A stretch of 64,000 nt of DNA. It comes from an uncultured Bacteroidales bacterium (GTDB lineage Bacteria > Bacteroidota > Bacteroidia > Bacteroidales > Paludibacteraceae). Below are positions 17,030-26,397 of the stretch, in pieces (the first letter of the stretch is position 1; every line of letters starts with the position of its first letter). Location of the stretch: assembly GCA_934728255.1 (NCBI GenBank), contig CAKVEC010000004.1, positions 1 through 64,000 on the forward strand. The letters are read 5' to 3'. The notes under the pieces are model-generated. The model saw nothing but the letters and a program-made list of their open reading frames with translations, did not search any database and was not told the DNA's origin. Position numbers and translations under genes: made by a program.

Positions 17030-17761
17030 TTATTTGCGCCAGAGGTACATACCGAGGCGGATATTCCACTGATCGAGACGCCCGCGAGTGTAGCGGTCGT
17101 TGGCGGAACCCATTTTATTGAAATTGGTCTCTTTGTAGGGGTTGATCAGACCAAAGTCGTACCCGCCACGGAGAAAAAACTGCCGGTATTGGAAACCGAT
17201 GCCCACGCCCCACGTGATATTGAAACGGTTGAGGTCGCGGCTCAGTTCGGAGTCGTTGTAATCAAAGAGGGAGTATTTCAGTTTCTCGGAGGTATCTCCT
17301 TCCAGTTGCCGCTCAAACACCTTTTCGTCCATAGCCACAGCACATTGAACAGAAGGTCCCGTGTAGAGAATAATATAGGTTTCGCCTGCTATCTCGAATT
17401 TGTATTGCCAATCCACAAAAAGTTCCAACTGGTGATAGGTAGTGCGGGTGCAGGTTTGGGGATAGGTGGAGAAAGCACTATTGCTCTTCCATTTGGTCTG
17501 CCCTTGTGCAAAGGTATAGTTGATACCGATGCTTGAACCAAAGCCTTTGATATAGGTAGCATCGTAAACGAGTCCCAATTTCAGTCCGTTGAGAACAGTG
17601 GTATTGACCAAAGAGTCCTGTGCATAGCGGGTATCAGGGGAGTTGAGACGCAGGATCGGTTGTGCAAAGCCTATTTGGAAGCCAAAACCCTGCGGTAGGT
17701 CTTGTGCAAAAGCAGCGATAGTAAAAAGGGCAATAAGCAGTGTAGTTGATAAACGTTTCAT
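17030..17761 (-). CDS. PorT-like outer-membrane beta-barrel protein
   Basis: 243 residues with a signal peptide (MKRLSTTLLIALFTIAAFAQ, cleavage after AFA). The rest alternates aromatic and polar residues typical of an 8-10-strand barrel (LKLGLVYDATY, SIGINYTFAQG, HQLELFVDWQYKF, WGVGIGFQYRQF). It ends in a terminal aromatic-bearing strand, IRLGMYLWRK. The segment RGGYDFGLINPYKET is mirrored by QSGYDFGLNNLVKTK in the barrel protein at 29318-30103, so the two are paralogues. Transcribed 10 bp after the OstA-like gene. Specific cargo unknown. Confidence 0.8.
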   Translation of the reverse strand: MKRLSTTLLIALFTIAAFAQDLPQGFGFQIGFAQPILRLNSPDTRYAQDSLVNTTVLNGLKLGLVYDATYIKGFGSSIGINYTFAQGQTKWKSNSAFSTYPQTCTRTTYHQLELFVDWQYKFEIAGETYIILYTGPSVQCAVAMDEKVFERQLEGDTSEKLKYSLFDYNDSELSRDLNRFNITWGVGIGFQYRQFFLRGGYDFGLINPYKETNFNKMGSANDRYTRGRLDQWNIRLGMYLWRK

Positions 17762-17771
17762 ATACTTTTCG

Positions 17772-19499
17772 TTATTTCGTTGATTTCAGTTTGCGGGGTG
17801 AACGGTTGGTGCTTTCATTGTGTGTTTCTTGTGCGGTTGTTTCCGTCTCCTGTTCGGTGGCAGCGGCACTAACGGCACCGCTTATGGGGCGTGGTGTACG
17901 CTGCGGGCGGAGAAAGACATCTGCGGGCTGCTGCGGTCGTTCCTGTTCCGCCCAGAAGAAACCACTAAGACGGTCTTTGCCGTCCGGCACCTGATCCAGC
18001 GGATAGAGCGTGCCCGTGGTCTGCGCCGTAAAGAGGATATGGTGTATCTTCTGATTTTCGAGATAGACTTTGACAAAACTCGATTGCGTGGTATTCACAC
18101 CGAGGAACGAACCGTCGTCCTCCTTGGGGAAGAAAACCGTCAGGGCATTGCCGTTCACGTCCACTTGTCGCAGTTCGCCGTCTCGGATATAGGCAATCAT
18201 CTCTTTTCCCGCCATTTGGTCGAAATAGGTGCGGGTCTCCTGCTGTATAGTAAGGGCACTGCCGATACCGCGGGCATAATCGACCGTACCATTGCGCATA
18301 TATATATATATAGTGTCAGCAGAGATCTGGTGGTTGTCGCTCCAGCACACGGGTTCGGTATAGAGCGTCATCACCGAGTCGCGTCCGTTGTAGGACATAG
18401 AGTCGCATACTGCCTGCATATCCTCGCGATAGACGCGCACGTTATGGAACGCACGCATAGCACGGTAGGTGGTATCCTGCCAGAGGGTATCGGGGGCAAC
18501 AGCAGTCAGCACGCTGTCTATCAAGATACTGTCGCGGGGAATGAGGTGCATCAGTTGGTACGGCATCTGCTCGGTGTAGAGGGTATCGGCGTGCATATAG
18601 CCGTAGGCAGTAGAGTCCGACCAATCGACCATAAGGGCACTATCCGTCACGTAGCCGTACTCGCCGTCTCGGAACATCTCGCCATAGTTGCCGAAGAGCG
18701 TTGCCATCTGTATGGTATCTTTCATTTCCATACCGCCAATAATCTTGCCGTAACCAAGATGTTTATTATAGAAGATAGTGTCGCCCGTCATAGATTTGCC
18801 GTCGGTATGGACGACACGGGAGCGGTCGAGAAGCATTGACTGTTCGGTTTCCGTATTGTACCACCCACGTGAGGAATAGATATTGGTTTCCTTCTCATAG
18901 ACGATAACGGTCGGGCTGACCAAATCGGCGACGTGAGTAGCGGTATTGTAGAGTAGCGTATCGGTAGTAAGGTCGAACTTAGGGTTCTCCAGATGCACGC
19001 GGTGGCTGAACACCGCCTGCTTGGTATTGGGTGTATATTGCCCCCACACGGAAGTGAGGGTATTGAGTGTATCGCTGATCGTGCCGCCCGTGTAGTAGTA
19101 GGCGATGTCACGGGTACGGTCATAATTGAGGCTATCGGTAGTGAGAATGGTAGGGTTGTCTTTGCCGTGGACGAGACGCACATGCCGGCGCAGGCGGGCG
19201 AACTTAGTGTTGCCGTTGTAGAACAACTTATCGCCGTAGCCGAGGAGGGTATCGCCCTGCACAAAGCGCACATGCCCGAAAGCGTCGAGGGAGTTCTCTT
19301 TCTCGTAGAAATAGGCAGAGTCGCAATACATGAGGGCTGAGTCGTGGCGGAAGATAACGTTACCGCGGAGGATTTGCGCATCGGCAATGCGCTCCTGATC
19401 GAAATTGAGTGTCTCAGAGTGCTCCAGATAGACCATTGTCTGTGCTTGCAGTCCCAAGCACAGCAACAAACTTAATATAGCCGTTACACAACGCACCAC
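17772..19499 (-). CDS. OstA-like LPS-transport protein
   Basis: 575 residues from a GTG at 19499; no ATG upstream. Signal peptide (VRCVTAILSLLLCLGLQAQ). Residues about 20-220 show the OstA/LptA beta-jellyroll periodicity: ILRGNVIFRHDSALMYCDSA, HVRFVQGDTLLGYG, ARLRRHVRLVHG, TLTSVWGQYTP. In this family such strands bind and bridge lipopolysaccharide across the periplasm to LptD. The C-terminal third becomes low-complexity (Pro/Arg, then Thr/Glu) and is probably disordered. It follows surA (31-bp gap) and precedes a barrel protein, which fits an outer-membrane assembly operon. Bacteroidales OstA-like proteins are longer than LptA (about 185), as here. Confidence 0.85.
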   Translation of the reverse strand: MVRCVTAILSLLLCLGLQAQTMVYLEHSETLNFDQERIADAQILRGNVIFRHDSALMYCDSAYFYEKENSLDAFGHVRFVQGDTLLGYGDKLFYNGNTKFARLRRHVRLVHGKDNPTILTTDSLNYDRTRDIAYYYTGGTISDTLNTLTSVWGQYTPNTKQAVFSHRVHLENPKFDLTTDTLLYNTATHVADLVSPTVIVYEKETNIYSSRGWYNTETEQSMLLDRSRVVHTDGKSMTGDTIFYNKHLGYGKIIGGMEMKDTIQMATLFGNYGEMFRDGEYGYVTDSALMVDWSDSTAYGYMHADTLYTEQMPYQLMHLIPRDSILIDSVLTAVAPDTLWQDTTYRAMRAFHNVRVYREDMQAVCDSMSYNGRDSVMTLYTEPVCWSDNHQISADTIYIYMRNGTVDYARGIGSALTIQQETRTYFDQMAGKEMIAYIRDGELRQVDVNGNALTVFFPKEDDGSFLGVNTTQSSFVKVYLENQKIHHILFTAQTTGTLYPLDQVPDGKDRLSGFFWAEQERPQQPADVFLRPQRTPRPISGAVSAAATEQETETTAQETHNESTNRSPRKLKSTK

Positions 19500-19530
19500 C
19501 CTATGGTAATTATGAATTATGAATTACGCA

Positions 19531-20898
19531 TTAGTCGTGTATCCAGCCCGGATATTGAAAGTCGCATCCTGCCCATTTGGGGTCGATTTGGATATAGGTA
19601 GTTTTCTGCTTCTGTAAGATCCAGTTGTGGATAAACTCGGCAGACAGTTTCTGCTCCAGCATACCTTTGATGGTCTGGAAATCGTCGGTCAGGTTGGCGC
19701 GATGCACATCGGTTTTCTTGCGCAGACGCACGATGGCGCAGACCTCTTTATTACGCTGCTGATCCATCATCACAAACGGAGCGGAGATGTCTCCTTCCTG
19801 CATGGAATAAATCTGTTTGGCAATCTCAGGGGCAAGGTCCTGGTACTCAAAGCGTGTACTGCCCGTGTTCGGGTTGGTCATCACACCCGCATTCATAGCG
19901 GTGTTCTTGTCCTCTGAGTAGCGTATAACCGCCTGTTCAAAGGTCATCTCACCTGCCTTGATCTTTTGACTGATCGTATCCAAGCGGTTGATGGCATTCA
20001 CCTTGTCATCGGCACTGATACGCGGACGGAGCAGGATATGGCGGCAGTTGATACGCTCGCCCTTTTTCTCAATAAGTTGAATGATATGGTAGCCGTATTC
20101 GGTTTGTACGATACGCGACACCTTCTTCGGATCGTTGAGGTTGAATGCCACATCAGCGAACTCGCTTACGAGTTGCCCGCGTCCAACGAAGCCCAACTCG
20201 CCACCGCGCTTGGCTGACTCGGTATCCTCGGAATAGAGACGTGCGAGCATTGCAAAATCGGCTTTGCCCGAATTGACACGCTCGGTGAACTCACGCAGAC
20301 GGCTTTTGATACGCTCGGTTTCCTCCACAGGCACAGGGGGCTCGAAACTGAGTATCTGCACCTCGACCTGCGCGGGCATCGGCGGAACAGAGTCCTCGGG
20401 CAGGGAGTTGTAATAGCGGCGTATCTCGGCGGGGGTCGGCTTGATATGCTCGGTGAGTTTCTGCTGCATCTGCTGGATAATCATCTGGTTGCGCACGGTG
20501 GTCATCATCTCCTCGCGTATCTCGCTGCTCGTCTTGCGGAAATACTCCTCCATCTTCTCCTTGGAACCGATTTGGGAGATATAGTAGTTGATACGCATAT
20601 CCACCTGGTGGCTTACCGACGACTCGTTAGCCACCACCGAGTCGATCTCCGCCTGGTGGAGAAAGAGTTTCTGTATGGCTATCTGCTCGGGAATGACGCA
20701 ATAGGGGTCGCCCGGTATCTGCTGCCCCTCGTACTGTGCACGGAGGCGTTCTTCCTCGACCTCACTTTTAAGGATCGCCTCATCGCCCACTATCCAGATT
20801 ACTTCATCTATCACGTTATCCTGCGCATGCACAGCGGGCATAGAGACCACAGCCGCCACCAGCAGCAAAAAAGTATATACTCGGTTTTTCATATTCAT
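19531..20898 (-). CDS. SurA-like periplasmic peptidyl-prolyl isomerase/chaperone
   Basis: 455 residues with a signal peptide (MNMKNRVYTFLLLVAAVVSM, cleavage after VHA). A helical SurA N-domain spans about 28-170. Two parvulin (PpiC) domains follow: the first about 175-275 (AMLARLYSEDTESAKRGGEL and GYHIIQLIEKKGE), the second about 278-385 (CRHILL and FEQAVIRYSEDKN). The second has an irregular active-site region, as in SurA. Escorts unfolded outer-membrane proteins. Promoter at 20938-20969; first gene of the surA-ostA-barrel group. Confidence 0.9.
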   Translation of the reverse strand: MNMKNRVYTFLLLVAAVVSMPAVHAQDNVIDEVIWIVGDEAILKSEVEEERLRAQYEGQQIPGDPYCVIPEQIAIQKLFLHQAEIDSVVANESSVSHQVDMRINYYISQIGSKEKMEEYFRKTSSEIREEMMTTVRNQMIIQQMQQKLTEHIKPTPAEIRRYYNSLPEDSVPPMPAQVEVQILSFEPPVPVEETERIKSRLREFTERVNSGKADFAMLARLYSEDTESAKRGGELGFVGRGQLVSEFADVAFNLNDPKKVSRIVQTEYGYHIIQLIEKKGERINCRHILLRPRISADDKVNAINRLDTISQKIKAGEMTFEQAVIRYSEDKNTAMNAGVMTNPNTGSTRFEYQDLAPEIAKQIYSMQEGDISAPFVMMDQQRNKEVCAIVRLRKKTDVHRANLTDDFQTIKGMLEQKLSAEFIHNWILQKQKTTYIQIDPKWAGCDFQYPGWIHD

Positions 20899-20937
20899 TG
20901 TTCAGATAAACTTTATTCGCTTTATGCAATAATCGTG

Positions 20938-20969
20938 CAAATGTACTGCTTTTTTTGCAGTTGTGCAAA
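20938..20969 (-). promoter_or_regulatory. Bacteroidales-type promoter of surA operon
   Basis: Minus strand TTTG (20969-20966), 20 nt, TACATTTG (20945-20938). Leader about 35 nt. Confidence 0.75.
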
Positions 20970-21345
20970 TGAAAACATTTTATGATACGAATAAGAGGAA
21001 GTAATAGCGGGCTTGCCAAGCCCGCAACGGAGACACCATTGAGCATCCGATGTCGGACGGATTGCCCTACCACTACCCTACCACTCATTGCCCATGCACC
21101 ACTATTGTACCTATTTCCCTGTATATGGGGAAATACAGAAGTGCCAGGGAGGCAATGCTATCCTATCTGGAATCACCTACTAATCACCTACTAATCACCC
21201 ACTAATCACCTACTAATCACCTACTAATCACCAACTAATCACCCACTAATCACCTACTCTTGCTATATAGATAGCAAGGGAATGAAATGGCAGGTCATTT
21301 TGCAATACAGAAAAGGCTACTCAGGAATGCATTTTGGTGTAGGGC
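20970..21345. other. Intergenic region with long 11-bp tandem repeat
   Basis: Between divergent surA and malQ. It is dominated by the tandem array at 21171-21258. No ORF with coding character, no hairpin with a U-tract. Confidence 0.6.
21171..21258 (+). repeat. Tandem array of about eight 11-bp TAATCACCTAC units
   Basis: Consecutive TAATCACCTAC units with variants TAATCACCCAC and TAATCACCAAC. Same 11-bp framework as 30872-30905, 40313-40376 and 61167-61189. Confidence 0.85.
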
Positions 21346-21376
21346 TTGCGTATGTGTGGGAAAAGTTGTAACTTTG
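21346..21376 (+). promoter_or_regulatory. Bacteroidales-type promoter of malQ
   Basis: TTG (21346-21348), 20 nt, TAACTTTG (21369-21376). Leader of about 105 nt before the ATG at 21488. Confidence 0.7.
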
Positions 21377-21487
21377 TGGCGGTTTAGGTACGGACAAAAG
21401 ATGCAGACGACATTATCCTATAACCATCCTATAAGCATCCTATAACAAATTTAATAACGATTGCATAACAAAAAAAACATACATACC

Positions 21488-24091
21488 ATGACTCTGACTT
21501 TTCAAATCAATTATCGCGCGGAATACGGACAGACACTCTGTGTGATTGAGACCAAACCCTCCATCCTTGGCTGGACTCCCGAAAAACCGCTATTGCTCTC
21601 CTGCCAAGGGCAGGATTTCTGGTCGGCGACCCTACCCGTCTCGGATTTTGCGGGCGAGATATGCTACAAATACGCTATCCGTTTGCAGGACGGCGGCTAT
21701 ATCTATGAGGCAGGCGACCCGCGCACGCTGACGCTGCGCAACACGGACAAACACCTTGTGGTACGCGACGCATGGCAGGTGGAAGACTACGAAAAATCGT
21801 TCTATACAACGGCGTTCGTAAAATCCCTTTTCCGCCGCCAAAAGCCGATGCGCGCCAAAGCCCCGAAAGGCAATGTGCGCTTCTCGATAGACCTGCCGCA
21901 GATAGAGCCGGCACAGGGTGTGGCGATAGTAGGCAACGTACCCGAATTGGGCAACTGGGACAACGACCGGAAAGTGGTGATGAACGATGCGGAGTTTCCG
22001 CTGTGGCGTGCCGACATCGAAGTAGCGGGCGACCAAATCATCGAATACAAATACGTAATCTATGATCTCCATTCGGGCAATGTAGTGGATATGGAATGGG
22101 GCGAGAACCGCAAAATATGGGGTTTGCAAAAAGGCTTGATTATTCAGCAGAACGACCGGTCGTTCCGCCGCACGCAGCCGCGTTTCAAGGGGGCGGGTGT
22201 GGCGATACCCGTTTTCTCGCTGCGCACGGAGGACGGTTTCGGTATCGGCGAGTTCCAAGACCTGAAGAAAATGGCGGACTGGGCAGCCAAGACGGGGCAA
22301 AAGATGATACAGACCCTGCCTATCAACGACACCACGCTGACGCACACCAACCGCGACTCGTATCCGTACAACGCCGTAAGTGTGTTTGCATTGCACCCGA
22401 TCTATATCAACATAGAGAAAATGGGGCGTCTGACACCCGCACAGAAAAAGAAATACCTGGCTACCAAAGAGGAGTTCAACCAAAAAGCGATTGCGGATTA
22501 CCAGTGCGTGTATGACGAGAAGATGAAGTACTTCAAGTTGCTCTACAAAGCCGACAAAGAGGCATTGTTCAGCAGCGAAGAATACAAGACTTTCTACCAA
22601 AAGAACCGCGAATGGCTGGAACCATATGCGGCATTTCTCTCGAAGCGCGACAAGCAGCCGAAAGACTTCTATTGCTATTTGCAGTTCCACGCCGACAAAC
22701 AATTGGCGGACGCCGTGGCTTATGCGCACTCAATAGGCGTGGCGATGAAAGGGGATATACCTATCGGTATCTCGCCCGACTCGGTGGATGCCTGCACCGA
22801 CCCGCAACTGTTCAACCTCGACGCTTCGGCGGGGGCACCACCCGACGACTTCTCCATCAGCGGGCAGAACTGGGGTTTCCCTACCTACAACTGGGACGAG
22901 ATGGCGAAGGACGGCTTCCTATGGTGGCGCAAGCGTTTCCAAAAAATGCAGGACTATTTCGACGCATACCGTATCGATCATATCCTCGGATTCTTCCGTA
23001 TCTGGCAGATGCGCAAGACCGACGTGTGGGGGCTTTGCGGACATTTCAGCCCCGCTATGCCGTACAGTGCACAAGACCTGTGGAATATGGGTGTATGCCT
23101 CGACATCGACCGTATGACGAAGCCGTATATCCGTGCGAACTTCCTCGGCGAGGTATTCGGCTACGATACCGAGTACGCCAAACAGCATTTTCTGAATACC
23201 AACGACGGGTATGTCTATTATTTCAAGGACGAGTTTGACACACAGGTAAAGGTACAGGACTATTTCGATGCGCTCTTGGCAGACGAGGCGAAACTGCAAG
23301 CCGCCGGGCTGGCGCGGGAGCAGGCGAAGAACCTCTGCAACGGGCTGATCTACCTGCATTGCGAGGTGCTCTTTGTGCGCGACCAGCGCAGTCCGGAGAT
23401 GCTCCACCCGCGTATCTCGATCTACCAGTCGCACTCGTTCAACGAACTGTACGACGACCAGAAGCAGGTGCTGATGCGGATATACAACGACTATTTCTTC
23501 CACCGCCACACCGATTTCTGGCGCGAGAGCGCAATGCGCAAACTGCCGACGCTCATCAACGCCACACATATGCTCTGCTGCGGCGAAGACTTGGGTATGG
23601 TACCCGCCTGCGTACCCGACGTGATGCACCGCCTGCAAATACTGAGCCTTGAGATACAGCGTATGCCCAAAGACCCGAATGTGGCATTTGCGCACCCCGC
23701 CAATGCACCGTATCTGAGCGTATGCACCACGGGCACGCACGATATGAACCCGCTGCGTGCATGGTGGGAAGAAGACCGCGCCGTAACGCAACGTTTCTAC
23801 AACGAGCAGATGGGTTGGCAAGGCGAGGCTCCGCGCGAGATGTCGCCCGAGATAGCCGAATTTATCATCAACCAGCATATGTACAGCCCCGCCATGTGGG
23901 TGATTCTGCCGCTGCAGGACTGGCTCGCCATTGATGGGAACATACGCATACAGGATCAGCACGCCGACCGTATCAACGTGCCTGCCGACCCGCACCATTT
24001 CTGGAACTACCGTATGCATATCACCCTTGAGGATTTGCTCCAAAAGGACGAATACAATGCACACGTGCGCAGGCTGACCGCCGTACGGTAA
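21488..24091 (+). CDS. malQ: 4-alpha-glucanotransferase (GH77) with two N-terminal CBM20 modules
   Basis: 867 residues from the ATG at 21488; an upstream in-frame TTG at 21461 is unlikely. Residues 1-110 and about 125-235 are CBM20 starch-binding domains; the second has GVAIVGNVPELGNWDNDRKV, the classic VxGxxxxLGxWxxxxA/V pattern. Residues about 250-867 are the GH77 barrel: TLPINDTTLTHTNRDSYPYN, DAYRIDHILGFFRIW with the nucleophile Asp, and CCGEDLGMVPACV with the acid/base Glu. Transfers alpha-1,4-glucan segments between maltodextrins during starch or glycogen use, in the cytoplasm. The double CBM20 architecture is usual for Bacteroidetes and plant DPE2-type enzymes. No signal peptide. Confidence 0.95.
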   Translation: MTLTFQINYRAEYGQTLCVIETKPSILGWTPEKPLLLSCQGQDFWSATLPVSDFAGEICYKYAIRLQDGGYIYEAGDPRTLTLRNTDKHLVVRDAWQVEDYEKSFYTTAFVKSLFRRQKPMRAKAPKGNVRFSIDLPQIEPAQGVAIVGNVPELGNWDNDRKVVMNDAEFPLWRADIEVAGDQIIEYKYVIYDLHSGNVVDMEWGENRKIWGLQKGLIIQQNDRSFRRTQPRFKGAGVAIPVFSLRTEDGFGIGEFQDLKKMADWAAKTGQKMIQTLPINDTTLTHTNRDSYPYNAVSVFALHPIYINIEKMGRLTPAQKKKYLATKEEFNQKAIADYQCVYDEKMKYFKLLYKADKEALFSSEEYKTFYQKNREWLEPYAAFLSKRDKQPKDFYCYLQFHADKQLADAVAYAHSIGVAMKGDIPIGISPDSVDACTDPQLFNLDASAGAPPDDFSISGQNWGFPTYNWDEMAKDGFLWWRKRFQKMQDYFDAYRIDHILGFFRIWQMRKTDVWGLCGHFSPAMPYSAQDLWNMGVCLDIDRMTKPYIRANFLGEVFGYDTEYAKQHFLNTNDGYVYYFKDEFDTQVKVQDYFDALLADEAKLQAAGLAREQAKNLCNGLIYLHCEVLFVRDQRSPEMLHPRISIYQSHSFNELYDDQKQVLMRIYNDYFFHRHTDFWRESAMRKLPTLINATHMLCCGEDLGMVPACVPDVMHRLQILSLEIQRMPKDPNVAFAHPANAPYLSVCTTGTHDMNPLRAWWEEDRAVTQRFYNEQMGWQGEAPREMSPEIAEFIINQHMYSPAMWVILPLQDWLAIDGNIRIQDQHADRINVPADPHHFWNYRMHITLEDLLQKDEYNAHVRRLTAVR

Positions 24092-24170
24092 GAGACAATA
24101 CAGCAGACCGACTGCCGAAAAAGGGTCGGTCTGTTGTGTTTTTATGATTTCACACCCAATCGTTTAGACG

Positions 24171-24626
24171 ATGAAAAAGATATTTCCAACTCTGTTATTA
24201 CTGTTATTCAGCACTTTGGCTATGGCACAAACATATTTCTACAAAGGCAATTCGACCTACTCAGGCAACATACTCTATACGTGGGACGGCAAACACCTAT
24301 ACAAAGGGAACTCGACCTATTCGGGAAACATATTGCTCACATGGGACGGCAAATATGTCTATCGCGGGAACTCGACCTATTCGGGCGATATACTCTATAC
24401 ATGGGACGGGCAAAAGGTATATAAAGGGCGTTCCACCTACTCGGGCGACATACTCTACACATGGGACGGAAGCAAGATATACAAAGGCAATTCGACCTAC
24501 TCGGGCAACATTCTCTATACCTGCGACGGAAAACATATCTACAACGGAAACTCGACCTACTCGGGCAACATATTGTCCACCATGGACGGTATGATACCCG
24601 TTCCGATACTGCTGATGATATTGTAG
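24171..24626 (+). CDS. Secreted protein of six 20-residue MORN-like repeats
   Basis: 151 residues. Signal peptide MKKIFPTLLLLLFSTLAMAQ, then six near-identical 20-residue repeats of the type YKGNSTYSGNILYTWDGKHL (60 bp each), ending with a short hydrophobic tail MDGMIPVPILLMIL. Each unit has the Y-x-G-(x5)-G-x-[IL]-x-Y-x-W-x-G rhythm of MORN/beta-hairpin repeats, so an elongated beta-stack is likely. Located 79 bp after malQ on the same strand. The repeats differ mostly at silent or conservative positions, so copy number could change by recombination. Function unknown; no starch link is shown beyond position. Confidence 0.8.
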   Translation: MKKIFPTLLLLLFSTLAMAQTYFYKGNSTYSGNILYTWDGKHLYKGNSTYSGNILLTWDGKYVYRGNSTYSGDILYTWDGQKVYKGRSTYSGDILYTWDGSKIYKGNSTYSGNILYTCDGKHIYNGNSTYSGNILSTMDGMIPVPILLMIL

Positions 24627-24759
24627 GGGCAACGGAGCGGATGCCTATCCACCTGACATCCACCTGACATCCACCTGTGTTTGATATGCCGTCGGCTAAC
24701 ACTTGCAGTATTATTATTTACTATTTGATAGTGCCAAAACACCATTTAACCTCAAAGCG

Positions 24760-24868
24760 CTGATTTATCACGAATTACGCGCGCTTAATGCACTTATTTT
24801 CCTGTTTTTACTATTTTCTAATGCACTTATTTTCCGCTTTTTGAGTAAATTTAATGCACTTATTTTCC
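24760..24868 (+). repeat. 109-bp direct repeat, left copy, flanking the AAA ATPase gene
   Basis: Contains three AATGCACTTATTTTCC units. Aligns without gaps to 26198-26306, nearly identical over the last 80 bp. It lies 15 bp beyond the 3' end of the gene. Confidence 0.9.
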
Positions 24869-24883
24869 CACAATCCTGACAAT

Positions 24884-26164
24884 TTATTGTTGCAATAACC
24901 ACTCCATAGCAGGCATAATGTGTATAGTCATATCATCTTGCACTATTTCTTTTTTCTCTCCCTCTAACACAATCAGCATAAGATTGGAGCAATGCAATTG
25001 TTTGGCAGCCAACCATAAAGAAGAGGTCTCACGATTGTAGGTATTCATATCCGATAATGCATAGCAAACCTGAATCAGTTCCACCACACGACTGCGTTCA
25101 CATACCACAAAATCCACTTCTTTATGCGTCTTAGGGTGTTTATAGTAGAAAATGTCTTGAAAATTGGCAGCGGCACGCCGAAGCAGTTCTATATACACCA
25201 CATTCTCTAATCGCCAGCCCCAGTTCTCGGAAGATAGCACACCATTGCGGTTGCTCAATAACGCCACATCTATCACGTAGTTTTTCTCTTGTGTAATGCG
25301 CTCTTTGGCTTTGAATGAGTACTTGTGCAGCCCTAACAATAAATAGGCTTGCCGCAGATAAGCGATATAGTTGTCTATGGTTCGCAGAGAGGTAATGCCG
25401 CAGGTAGTGGCGATATTCTTGCGTACTACCTCTTGGCAGAAATTATCCATCAAATAATCAGCCAAACGCTCCAATGCTGCCACGAGACGGATATGGTAGC
25501 GCTCGCGAATGTCCTTGTGGATAATCACGTTCACCAACTGCTGCACATATCCCCGTTTGTCACGCACGTGCAATAATTCGGGGAAACCACCGTCCTGCAG
25601 GTAGTGCAACAGCCCTTCCTGCCGAAAGGCAAGAGCCTGCGTGGTCAGAGAGGTGGTGTCAATTTTATTCGCATCACAATACTCCGCAAACGAGAATGGA
25701 AAGAGCCGTATCTCGTTGTACCGCCCTGCCAAGTGGGTTGCCAGTTCAGCACTCAGAAGTTTGGCATTGCTGCCTGTAACTATAAGATGTACTCCTTGGC
25801 GCAAGAGCCGATTGACAAACAAATGCCAACCGTCCACGTTCTGTACCTCGTCCAAAAATAAGAACTCAAAGTTGCCATATATGCGATACAGACAAGTCAG
25901 TACAATATTGAGATCATCAATATGTATATTTGCCAAGCGGTCATCATCAAAATTGATAAACGCATAGTTGATTTTTGCTTCGTGCAACACTTTGTGACAA
26001 AGTACAGACTTTCCGCTTCGGCGCACACCTATTACAATTTGTGCCAACGGGCTTTGCAAATCGAACCATTGCTCCTCCATGCGTTTCACCCATGCAGAGG
26101 GGCGCATACGTTCTATTTCCTGCCGCTGGTCGGCTACTACTTGCAGTATTATTTGCTCTTCCAT
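24884..26164 (-). CDS. AAA ATPase with DUF4143-type C-terminus
   Basis: 426 residues from the ATG at 26164. Walker A GVRRSGKS (46-53), Walker B FLFLDEVQN (101-109), sensor-1-like LIVTGSNAKLLS, then FPFSFAEYC, all typical of the AAA_14/DUF4143 family. The C-terminal domain has the nuclease-like signature YYKHPKTHKEVDFVV followed by VVELIQVCY, i.e. the D-x(n)-E-x-K/Q pattern of a PD-(D/E)XK fold with Gln in place of the usual Lys. These proteins are abundant and multicopy in Bacteroidales, with no agreed function. It has its own promoter (26190-26220) and sits between 109-bp direct repeats, so the 1.44-kb unit looks like an insertion or duplication cassette. Confidence 0.88.
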   Translation of the reverse strand: MEEQIILQVVADQRQEIERMRPSAWVKRMEEQWFDLQSPLAQIVIGVRRSGKSVLCHKVLHEAKINYAFINFDDDRLANIHIDDLNIVLTCLYRIYGNFEFLFLDEVQNVDGWHLFVNRLLRQGVHLIVTGSNAKLLSAELATHLAGRYNEIRLFPFSFAEYCDANKIDTTSLTTQALAFRQEGLLHYLQDGGFPELLHVRDKRGYVQQLVNVIIHKDIRERYHIRLVAALERLADYLMDNFCQEVVRKNIATTCGITSLRTIDNYIAYLRQAYLLLGLHKYSFKAKERITQEKNYVIDVALLSNRNGVLSSENWGWRLENVVYIELLRRAAANFQDIFYYKHPKTHKEVDFVVCERSRVVELIQVCYALSDMNTYNRETSSLWLAAKQLHCSNLMLIVLEGEKKEIVQDDMTIHIMPAMEWLLQQ

Positions 26165-26189
26165 ATTGCTCAAAAAATGTAATATGCTA

Positions 26190-26220
26190 CAAAAGTACTG
26201 ATTTTGTACGAATTACACAA
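26190..26220 (-). promoter_or_regulatory. Bacteroidales-type promoter of the AAA ATPase gene
   Basis: Minus strand TTG (26220-26218), 20 nt, TACTTTTG (26197-26190). The spacer lies inside the right-hand 109-bp repeat, so the repeat supplies part of the promoter. Confidence 0.7.
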
Positions 26221-26306
26221 GTCTACTGCACTTATTTTCCCGTTTTTATCATTTTCTACTGCACTTATTTTCCGCTTTTTGAGTAAATTTAATGCACTTA
26301 TTTTCC
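26198..26306 (+). repeat. 109-bp direct repeat, right copy
   Basis: Contains three [AC]TGCACTTATTTTCC units. Direct orientation relative to 24760-24868, offset 1438 bp. Confidence 0.9.
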
Positions 26307-26343
26307 TACGATATAACCCATATCGCTCTTTGTAGGAAACAAA

Positions 26344-26378
26344 CAACCTCGGTTAGCCATTATGGAAAACCGAGGTTG
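26344..26378 (-). terminator. 11-bp hairpin, possible terminator of the ORF remnant
   Basis: CAACCTCGGTT pairs with AACCGAGGTTG across a 13-nt loop. On the minus strand it is followed by a T-rich TTTGTTT. Confidence 0.55.
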
Positions 26379-26397
26379 CAATACAAAGTACAGACAC

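Noticed and set aside
24760..26306. AAA ATPase unit considered as an insertion sequence
   Set aside because: The repeats are direct, not inverted; no transposase motif; the protein is a DUF4143-type ATPase.
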